Below, in pieces: positions 57,748-64,000 of a stretch of 64,000 nucleotides of DNA; position 1 is the first letter of the stretch; every line of letters begins with the position of its first letter. The notes under the pieces were generated by a model, which worked only from the letters and a program-made list of their open reading frames with translations, was not told where the DNA came from and did no database searches. Made by a program: the position numbers and the translations under genes. The stretch covers positions 806,001 through 870,000 of the forward strand of contig NZ_NESH01000001.1 in the NCBI RefSeq assembly GCF_003063355.1, written 5' to 3'. The stretch is from Limnohabitans sp. Bal53 (GTDB lineage: Bacteria; Pseudomonadota; Gammaproteobacteria; Burkholderiales; Burkholderiaceae_C).

Positions 57748-58722
57748 TCAATCCAATTTGATGTTGGCGAACGCCGCCACATTTTTCCATTTGGCGGTAT
57801 CGGCTTGCATGAAGCTGGCCAGGCCTTGGCTGTTGGCCCATGCGGGCTCTGCGCCCGACTTGAGCATGGCGGCCTTCACTTCGGGCATTTTGGCCACGCG
57901 CTCCAGCGCTTGCTCCAGCTTTTGCAGTATGGGGGCTGGCAAGCCCGCAGGTGCGGCCACACCAAACCAAGAGAACACCTGGAAGCCCTTCATGCCAGCT
58001 TCCTCCATGGTGGGCACATCGGGCAAGGCGCTGCTGCGCATGGGGGTGGTCACCGCTAAAGCTTTCAACTTGCCCCCCTTGATCAGGCCCAGTGCCGAGG
58101 GCAGGTTGTCAAACATCATATTCACTTCGGTCGCCATCAGGCCGGTTTGCGCGGCAGCGGCGCCACGGTAAGGGATGTGGGTGACAAACGCACCCGACTG
58201 GCTCTTGTACAACTCAGCGCTCAGGTGCAGCGAGGTGCCCTGCCCGTTGGACGCGTAGTTGAGCTGGCCGGGCTTGGATTTGGCCAACGCCGTGAGTTCG
58301 GCGACCGAGTTGATGCCTGAACTCGGGTGGACCATCAGCACATTGGGCACACGGCCCAGCAGGGCCACTGGGGCAATTTGCTCGGGCTTGTAGGGCAGTT
58401 TGCTGTAAAGCGCCGGGCTGATGGTGAGCGGTGGCGAAGCCATCAGCAAGGTGTAGCCATCGGCGGCAGCACGCGCCGCCTCGGCAGCACCCAAGTTGCC
58501 ACCGGCACCGGGCTTGTTGTCGATCACGATGGGCTGCCCCAACTCCAGCGCCAGCTTGGGCGCGACCAAGCGGGCCATGTTGTCGATCAGGCCGCCGGGC
58601 GGAAAGGGCACCACCAGTTTGATGGGCCGGGTTGGCCAGGCTTGCGCCAAAGCGGTAGTGGCCATTAATGGGGTGATGGCGAGCAGGGCAGCGGCTGCTG
58701 CGATCCAATTTCTGCGTTGCAT
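57748..58722 (-). CDS. Tripartite tricarboxylate transporter substrate-binding protein (Bug/TctC family)
   Basis: 324 residues. Signal peptide ends near ALA-Q27. WPTRPIKLVVPFPPGGLIDNMAR is the family's binding-loop signature, followed by NKPGAGGNLGA. It captures a carboxylate in the periplasm. No TctA/TctB membrane genes are near, as is common in Bug-rich betaproteobacteria. First gene of the otn operon with an AGGAG Shine-Dalgarno, so threonate or a similar acid is the likely ligand. Confidence 0.9.
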   Translation of the reverse strand: MQRRNWIAAAAALLAITPLMATTALAQAWPTRPIKLVVPFPPGGLIDNMARLVAPKLALELGQPIVIDNKPGAGGNLGAAEAARAAADGYTLLMASPPLTISPALYSKLPYKPEQIAPVALLGRVPNVLMVHPSSGINSVAELTALAKSKPGQLNYASNGQGTSLHLSAELYKSQSGAFVTHIPYRGAAAAQTGLMATEVNMMFDNLPSALGLIKGGKLKALAVTTPMRSSALPDVPTMEEAGMKGFQVFSWFGVAAPAGLPAPILQKLEQALERVAKMPEVKAAMLKSGAEPAWANSQGLASFMQADTAKWKNVAAFANIKLD

Positions 58723-58922
58723 GGGGAGTCTCCTGGTGTTAATTAGTCAGGTCATCATACAAATTTTGAATCGCCTTGGCATCAGGGTGATCACTGGGAA
58801 ACACCTCAACATCATGCGTGGGCATGCAGTCGCCATGCGACGGCCATCCTTCATGCGAAGGTGACAGCGCCACCGCGCATGCAGCCTGTAAGCTGACCCA
58901 TCGACCCCTCACTGGCTTGCCT
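58723..58922. promoter_or_regulatory. Divergent promoter region between the otn operon and the reductive dehalogenase gene
   Basis: 200 bp with no gene. Near 58746-58762 a sequence TCAGGTCATCATACAAA resembles half-sites seen for GntR-type regulators, and GGTGATCACT near 58787-58796 is a short palindrome. I see no cobalamin riboswitch fold here. No dedicated regulator gene is adjacent. Confidence 0.3.
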
Positions 58923-61900
58923 ATGCGCTTATTTTCTTACCGCGACCGTCCCGTTCACTTGGGGCCCTACCCGCTGGAGCGCCTGCGCCGAACCACCGCC
59001 AACCCCGAGGACAGCGCCGTGCCACCCATGCAGGCGCTGCGTTTTGAGCACGATGACCCCGAGTCGATGGCCCACGCCATGGCGCGTTACATGGCCATGT
59101 TTGATCTGGTGCGCGACGGGGCCGTGAACCCGCAAATGGGGGAGATTCCGGCCGAGCCCGACGAACGCGCCCGGCACTTGAAGGCTGCGGGTTATTACTT
59201 TGATGCGTCGATGATGGGCATTTGCGCCCTGCCCGCCAACGCCTGGCTGGCCGAGCCGATCCGCAACCCCGCTGTGCCCGCCCTGGGCGAAGAGCTGGCG
59301 AAGAGCCAACCGGCCAGTTTTGCGGCGGGCATGGACATGATCTTGGCCGATGTGCTGGAGTCGGCCCGCACGGTGCACGGGCCGATTGGACACCACAGCC
59401 ACGCCATCGTGATCCTGGTGGAGTTTGCGCGGGACCCCAAACCCGGTGAGCCCGGCTGCGACTGGCTGGGGGGCACACAAGAACCCCGCGCTGCTGTGCT
59501 GGCCGCGCAAACGGCCGTGCTGCTGTCGAGTTATTTGCGCATGTTGGGCCACGAGGCCCGCGCCCACAGCGCCAGCTGCAGCGATGTGAATTTGGCCCGC
59601 CTGGCCCTGGCCGCAGGCCTGACCCTGCCCGATGGCGGCAACCCCTATGTGGGTCAGCGCTATGCCTTGGCCGCCGTCAGCACCACCTTGGCGCTGACCC
59701 CTGATCAAGCCTTGGCACCGCAACAAAACCGCTGGCAAAGCCACGGCCCGGCGTGGTGGCTTGGCCAAGGCACATTCAAAGGCGCATTTCACCGCGACGC
59801 TTATGCCCGGCGCGAGTTTCGCCAAGGGGCGCACCCGTTTGAAACGCTCAAGCGCCAAGACACGCCCACCACCTTCATCGACCACGACCGCGTGCCTCGA
59901 TTCCCGAAGCGGGCCGACTTTTTTGCGCGCGCTTTGTTTGGCGACCTGGGCAAGTCTGTGCAAGACGACGCCAAGAACGCGCACTACGTGATTAAAAGCC
60001 CCATCGGCGCTTGTGCGCGTCGGGCGCTGGGCGCTTTGCTGCTCTTGCAGTTTGGCCAGGCGCGTGGGCCAGTGGCCGCCAGCACACAAGACCCGCAGCG
60101 CAACGCCGACAACCTGAAAGCCGCTTCTTACTATTTGGGGGTGGACGCGGTGGGCCTGTGCGCCGTGCCCGAGTGGGCCTATTACTCGCACGACGCGGGG
60201 GGCAACCCCATGCCGGCTTACCACGCCAATGCGCTGAACCTGCTGATCGACCAAGGCCACGAAACCATGGAGGGCGCCAGCGGCGACGATTGGATTTCGG
60301 TGGCGCAGAGCATGCGGGCTTATTTGCGCTTTTCGCTGATGGGCGGCATTTTGGCCGAGCAGATTCGGCGCCTGGGTTATTCGGCCCGGGTGCATTCGGT
60401 GCTCGACGGCGACGTGCTGCAACCGCCTTTGTTGCTGCTCTCGGGCCTGGGCGAAGTCAGCCGCATCGGCGAGGTGATCCTCAACCCGTTTTTGGGCCCG
60501 CGCCTGAAAAGCGGCAGCGTCACCACCGACATGCCCATGGCCCCCGACCGGCCCATCGACTTTGGCCTGCAAAGCTTTTGCGAAAGCTGCAACAAGTGCG
60601 CCCGCGAATGTCCGTCTGGAGCCATCACTGCGGGCCCCAAGCTGATGTACAACGGCTACGAAATCTGGAAAAGCGACGCCGAAAAGTGCGCCCGCTACCG
60701 CATCACCAACGCGGCAGGCGGCATGTGCGGGCGCTGCATGAAAACCTGCCCCTGGAACCTCGAAGGCCTGCTGGCCGACAGCCTGTGGCGGCAAGTGGCC
60801 ATGAAGCTGCCTGCTGCTGCACCAGCGCTGGCGCGGCTCGATGACCTGCTCGATCGCGGCAGCATCAACCCGGTCAAAAAATGGTGGTGGGACATCGAGC
60901 TGGACAAGCGCACGGGCCGCTATGTACGGGCCGCACAAACCCACCAACGCACCCTGCAAAAAGACCTGGACCTGCGCTACGAAGACCAGACCCTGGCCGT
61001 GTACCCGGCCGACAAAATGCCGCAGCCCTACCCGGTCACTTACCCGGTCAACCGCGAAGAAGGGATTGCCCGCTACCAGGCCTTGCTCACGCCCGCGCAA
61101 TACCAGGCGCGTCTGGCGGCAGGCCAGACCGAGGGTCTGGCCCCGGGACCGCAGCCTTTGCCTGCCGAGCCGCCGGTGTTTCCGGTGGTGCTGCACAAAC
61201 GTGAAGAGATGGCCGAGGGCCTGGCGCGTTACGAGTTCAAAGCGCCCGATGGCCGCGAGTTGCCACCCTTCACCGCAGGCGGGCACATTGACGTGGTGAT
61301 CGCACCCGAATACCAGCGCCCCTACAGCCTGGCAGGCGACCCGGCCGACCGCAGCCGTTATGTACTGGGCGTGCTGCGTGAGCCGCCCGAGTCTGGCGGA
61401 CGCGGCGGCTCGGCGCTCATGCACCGGGCCTTTCGCGAAGGACGCAGGGTGTTTGTGTCACGCCCGGTCAACCACTTTGCACTGCACGAAGAGGCCACGC
61501 ACAGCTGGCTGATGGCCGGGGGCATTGGCGTGACACCCATGATCGCCATGGCGCACCGCCTGCACGCTTTGGGCAAGCCTTTTGACTTTCACTACAGCGC
61601 GGCCAGCCGAAAGACAGCGGGCTTTTTGAAAGACCTGGCCGAGGTGCCTTGGGGCCATCGGGTGCAATACCACTTCAAAGACGAAGGCCAGCGGGCTGAT
61701 TTGTTGCAGCTCTTGCCCAACTACACGCCAGGCCAGCATGTCTACACCTGCGGTGCACCGCGCTTCATGGACGGTGTGTTTGAAGCGGCTGCTGCCCACG
61801 GCTGGCCACAAGACGCGCTGCACCGCGAATACTTCAGCGTGCCCGAAGCCGACGCTTGGGTGAATCAGCCGTTTGAACTGGTGCTGCAAAAATCTGGCCG

Positions 61901-62141
61901 CCGCTTGCAAGTGCCCGCGGAGCGCAACGCCACCGAGGTGCTGGCCGAGGCAGGGCTGGGCATCAGCGTGAAGTGCAGCGATGGCCTGTGTGGCGTATGC
62001 GCCTTGCCTTACGATGCGCAAGCCTCCGATGCAGTGGAGCACCGCGACTTTGTGCTGAGTCAAAAAGAGAGACGGCACAAGGTCATTTTGTGTTGCTCAC
62101 GCGCCAAAGACGCCGGGGGCGTGATCGCGCTCGATTTTTAA
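58923..62141 (+). CDS. Self-sufficient cobalamin-type reductive dehalogenase (RdhA-ferredoxin-reductase fusion)
   Basis: 1072 residues, start at MRLFSYRDRPVHLG, no Tat signal, so cytosolic. Order: duplicated RdhA-like region (repeat 1 about 87-225, repeat 2 about 399-500), two 4Fe-4S motifs (C553-E-S-C-N-K-C-A-R-E-C-P; C589 and C602-G-R-C-M-K-T-C-P), an FMN/NAD(P)H reductase (R799-P-Y-S; G866-G-I-G-V-T-P), and a plant-type 2Fe-2S ferredoxin (C1018, C1023, C1026, C1057). Candidate catalytic residues Y467, K529 and R593 sit at +41 from those I recall for NpRdhA (Y426, K488, R552). This is the catabolic, aerobic-type dehalogenase layout known from BhbA and NpRdhA, which remove halogen from halogenated phenols using NAD(P)H. 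Substrate unknown. Confidence 0.9.
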   Translation: MRLFSYRDRPVHLGPYPLERLRRTTANPEDSAVPPMQALRFEHDDPESMAHAMARYMAMFDLVRDGAVNPQMGEIPAEPDERARHLKAAGYYFDASMMGICALPANAWLAEPIRNPAVPALGEELAKSQPASFAAGMDMILADVLESARTVHGPIGHHSHAIVILVEFARDPKPGEPGCDWLGGTQEPRAAVLAAQTAVLLSSYLRMLGHEARAHSASCSDVNLARLALAAGLTLPDGGNPYVGQRYALAAVSTTLALTPDQALAPQQNRWQSHGPAWWLGQGTFKGAFHRDAYARREFRQGAHPFETLKRQDTPTTFIDHDRVPRFPKRADFFARALFGDLGKSVQDDAKNAHYVIKSPIGACARRALGALLLLQFGQARGPVAASTQDPQRNADNLKAASYYLGVDAVGLCAVPEWAYYSHDAGGNPMPAYHANALNLLIDQGHETMEGASGDDWISVAQSMRAYLRFSLMGGILAEQIRRLGYSARVHSVLDGDVLQPPLLLLSGLGEVSRIGEVILNPFLGPRLKSGSVTTDMPMAPDRPIDFGLQSFCESCNKCARECPSGAITAGPKLMYNGYEIWKSDAEKCARYRITNAAGGMCGRCMKTCPWNLEGLLADSLWRQVAMKLPAAAPALARLDDLLDRGSINPVKKWWWDIELDKRTGRYVRAAQTHQRTLQKDLDLRYEDQTLAVYPADKMPQPYPVTYPVNREEGIARYQALLTPAQYQARLAAGQTEGLAPGPQPLPAEPPVFPVVLHKREEMAEGLARYEFKAPDGRELPPFTAGGHIDVVIAPEYQRPYSLAGDPADRSRYVLGVLREPPESGGRGGSALMHRAFREGRRVFVSRPVNHFALHEEATHSWLMAGGIGVTPMIAMAHRLHALGKPFDFHYSAASRKTAGFLKDLAEVPWGHRVQYHFKDEGQRADLLQLLPNYTPGQHVYTCGAPRFMDGVFEAAAAHGWPQDALHREYFSVPEADAWVNQPFELVLQKSGRRLQVPAERNATEVLAEAGLGISVKCSDGLCGVCALPYDAQASDAVEHRDFVLSQKERRHKVILCCSRAKDAGGVIALDF

Positions 62142-62163
62142 AAACCCTGAGGGAGAGACTGTC

Positions 62164-62883
62164 ATGGATACTGAGCGAAAAGTCTTCGTCACCGGCGGCA
62201 CCAGCGGCATAGGCGCCGCCATTGCGCGCGCATTCGCGGCCACAGGCGCCAGTGTGACCGCGACTGGCGCCACATCCGCCGAAGTGGAGGCTGCACAAGC
62301 CCTGCCGGCCAACCGCTTGGTGGCTTTTCATGTTCTGGATGTGCGCCAGGATGCCCACGTTCGCGCCCACATAGGGCAATTCACGCAACTGGATGTGCTG
62401 GTCAATTGCGCAGGCGTGATCCAAAGGCAAGCTGAATTGGACCCCGAGGTTTTTGCTCAAACGGTGGACATCAACCTCAACGGCACCATGCGGTCTTGCG
62501 CAGCAGCGCGCGAAGGACTCAAAGCACGCCAAGGTTGCATCATCAACACCGCCTCAATGCTGAGCTTTTTTGGCGGCGGCCTGGTGCCCGGGTACAGCGC
62601 CAGCAAAGGGGGTGTGGCGCAACTGACCAAATCGCTGGCCATTGCCTATGCGGCCGATGGCATCCGGGTGAATGCGGTCGCACCGGGTTGGATTGCCACG
62701 CCTTTGACACAGGCCTTGCAAGACGATGCTGAAAGATCGGCTCAGATATTGGGCCGAACGCCTTTGGGACGCTGGGGTCAGCCCGAAGACGTGGCCGACC
62801 CGGTGCTATTTCTGGCCAGTCCAGCCGCGCGCTTCATCACGGGCGTGGTTTTACCTGTGGATGGCGGTTACCTGATCCAATGA
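62164..62883 (+). CDS. SDR-family oxidoreductase
   Basis: 239 residues, the classical short-chain dehydrogenase size. Cofactor loop TGGTSGIGAAIA, NCAG, catalytic Ser-Tyr-Lys in NTASMLSF and YSASKGG, and VNAVAPGWIATPL. It resembles 3-oxoacyl-ACP or 2-keto-3-deoxy acid reductases; the substrate is unknown. It starts 22 bp after the reductive dehalogenase, so it is probably co-transcribed and may act on the dehalogenated product or on the same ring route; this link is inference. Confidence 0.85.
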   Translation: MDTERKVFVTGGTSGIGAAIARAFAATGASVTATGATSAEVEAAQALPANRLVAFHVLDVRQDAHVRAHIGQFTQLDVLVNCAGVIQRQAELDPEVFAQTVDINLNGTMRSCAAAREGLKARQGCIINTASMLSFFGGGLVPGYSASKGGVAQLTKSLAIAYAADGIRVNAVAPGWIATPLTQALQDDAERSAQILGRTPLGRWGQPEDVADPVLFLASPAARFITGVVLPVDGGYLIQ

Positions 62884-62926
62884 AGCCCAAGGGAGGGGCC
62901 CTGCGCAATGCCCCTCTGGCGCCTGC

Positions 62927-63244
62927 TCAGGGCTGAGGGCCCCAAGGTGCGGACAGCATGAGCTTGTTGTTTTGCTCGCGCATCAGCGGGCGGATCTTGG
63001 CGGCAAAGGCCATGAATTCCGGATCGGCAAACACCCCTGCCCAAAAGGCGCGGCGGTCGGCGTCGTCGTCAAACTTCCAGACATGGATCAGCTCGTTGAT
63101 CGCGCCCACATCGCCCGTGAAGTAGCCCACCAGTTTTTGCGGGTGCTTGGCCAGCGCAGGCCAGCCCTCGTTTTTGTAGTGCGAGATAACTTCGGACATT
63201 TTTCCGACGATCACGGAATAGGTGCGCAGCTCATAAATGGCCAT
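62927..63244 (-). CDS. NIPSNAP-family protein
   Basis: 105 residues of a ferredoxin-like alpha-beta fold, with MAIYELRTYSVIVGKMSEVI and VWKFDDDADRRAFW, typical of NIPSNAP proteins. Bacterial members often lie near catabolic gene sets, though their function is not known. Convergent with the SDR gene. Confidence 0.85.
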   Translation of the reverse strand: MAIYELRTYSVIVGKMSEVISHYKNEGWPALAKHPQKLVGYFTGDVGAINELIHVWKFDDDADRRAFWAGVFADPEFMAFAAKIRPLMREQNNKLMLSAPWGPQP

Positions 63245-63345
63245 GGTTTCCTCAAGGGGTGAAGTTTTGACACCTCACTCTAGCCTGAGAGGCATAAAGT
63301 CCTGTCAGGCGCGTGACTCGGGCACCCATAGCGCCCTCTTCGCGC

Positions 63346-63786
63346 TCAATCCCCTCGCACCACCAGCACCGGCACAGGGCTCAGCCGAATCACCTGTTCG
63401 GCCCCGCTGCCCAAGAGCATGCGGCCCAAGCCCCTGCGGCCGTGTGTGCCCAGCACCACCAAGTCCGCACCCCAAACGGCTGCCTCGTCGGCCACCGACT
63501 CACCCAAACGCTGGCGCGGCTTGTCCACCACATGCGATTCGGCGTTCACGCCCATGGCCGAGGCCGCGTCCATGGCCTTTTGCAGCAATTGCTTGGCGTT
63601 GTCATGCGCGTAGGTGCGCAAATCGGCCGAAAACTCATAACTTGTCAGGTGCCGGTCGTCATCGATCACATGCACAAAGCGCACGGTGCCCAGGGCTTCA
63701 CGGGCCATGTCCAGCGCCGTGCGCATGGCTTTATCGCTGGTGTCGCTGCCATCGATGGGCACCAAGATTTTTCTGAACAGGGGCAT
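63346..63786 (-). CDS. Universal stress protein (UspA family)
   Basis: 146 residues. KILVPIDGSDTSDKAM at the N-terminus and the ATP-binding pattern GTHGRRGLGRMLLGSGAEQVI (G-2x-G-9x-G-S form) show an ATP-binding type Usp. It is likely an energy- or stress-linked regulator in the cytosol. Confidence 0.92.
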   Translation of the reverse strand: MPLFRKILVPIDGSDTSDKAMRTALDMAREALGTVRFVHVIDDDRHLTSYEFSADLRTYAHDNAKQLLQKAMDAASAMGVNAESHVVDKPRQRLGESVADEAAVWGADLVVLGTHGRRGLGRMLLGSGAEQVIRLSPVPVLVVRGD

Positions 63787-64000
63787 TCAGGTCTCCAAGT
63801 GAGCGTGGACACGGTGCGTGAGGGTCTGCGTCAAAGGAGCTGACTGGTCCATGGTCGATGCTGTGGCCAGATGCATGTGCCCCTCTGTGCTAAACCCACG
63901 AACACCATGGGGGGTGGCTGAGGCTTCATGCTAGGCCGGCCTGCGCCGTCGCGCCATCTATCGAACGGTCTGTTTTGGGATGGCTGATGCCGAGATCTCG
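63787..64000. other. Right-edge stretch without a recognised gene
   Basis: No frame of useful length with family features is visible. It may be the upstream region of the Usp gene or the edge of a gene that runs off the window. Confidence 0.3.

Noticed and set aside
58723-58922. Cobalamin riboswitch before the reductive dehalogenase
   Set aside because: No B12-box-like element or matching fold was seen in the 200-bp region.
58929-61424. 831-codon open frame antisense to the reductive dehalogenase
   Set aside because: It mirrors the GC-rich codon pattern of the real gene, has no family motif, and the plus-strand protein has all cofactor motifs.

Overview
The window is high-GC bacterial chromosome. 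Gene content and order (SWIB-tailed topoisomerase III, def-fmt near dprA, purE-purK-sua5, tsaB-rimI-UDG, orphan Bug/TctC receptor) suggest a betaproteobacterium of the Burkholderiales, most likely Comamonadaceae; this is an inference from families, not a database match. I see no tRNA, rRNA, CRISPR array, intact insertion sequence or prophage. Most of it is ordinary chromosome, with accessory material around 14-20 kb and 53-63 kb.

Region 1 (0-14 kb): a partial SET-domain gene at the edge, DNA topoisomerase III with a C-terminal SWIB domain, an acyl-CoA synthetase, a beta-hydroxyacid dehydrogenase, an LRR-protein kinase fusion, a first gap gene, a 50-residue secreted protein, a TPR protein coupled to a HupE/UreJ-like membrane protein with an EF-hand loop, gnd and an N-formylglutamate deformylase. 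Region 2 (14-20 kb): an alkane-monooxygenase-like gene divergent from an AlkJ-like GMC oxidoreductase, then a sterol-desaturase-family hydroxylase with a membrane partner, divergent from a Crp/Fnr regulator. A 108-bp copy of the end of the GMC gene lies behind the regulator, next to a long palindrome.

Region 3 (20-50 kb) is mostly housekeeping. Central carbon: tkt, gap2, fba, pyk, pgk. Purines: purE, purK, purC. tRNA t6A modification: tsaB, sua5. Translation: fmt, def, prfC, rimI. The rest covers DNA uptake (dprA), cell wall (dacB), redox chaperone (cnoX), transporters (AzlCD, EamA, MFS, SemiSWEET), OmpW, a fatty-acid desaturase and lipases. GTAAC/GTTAC pentamers recur upstream of gap1, gap2, fba and pyk, in two cases as 11-bp direct repeats. 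purC sits directly behind an intrinsic terminator.

Region 4 (50-64 kb): an M20 peptidase, a MocA/XdhC pair, and a threonate-type four-carbon acid operon (TctC-like receptor, ltnD, otnK, otnC, otnI). This operon is interrupted by about four tandem 80-bp near-palindromic repeats, and its OtnC-like protein lacks two expected active-site residues. Divergent from it is the most notable gene: a 1072-residue self-sufficient reductive dehalogenase (cobalamin-type RdhA core, two 4Fe-4S motifs, FMN/NAD(P)H reductase and 2Fe-2S ferredoxin in one chain). An SDR dehydrogenase follows directly, and a NIPSNAP-like protein and a universal stress protein follow on the other strand. Its predicted catalytic Tyr, Lys and Arg match those recalled for NpRdhA at one constant offset.
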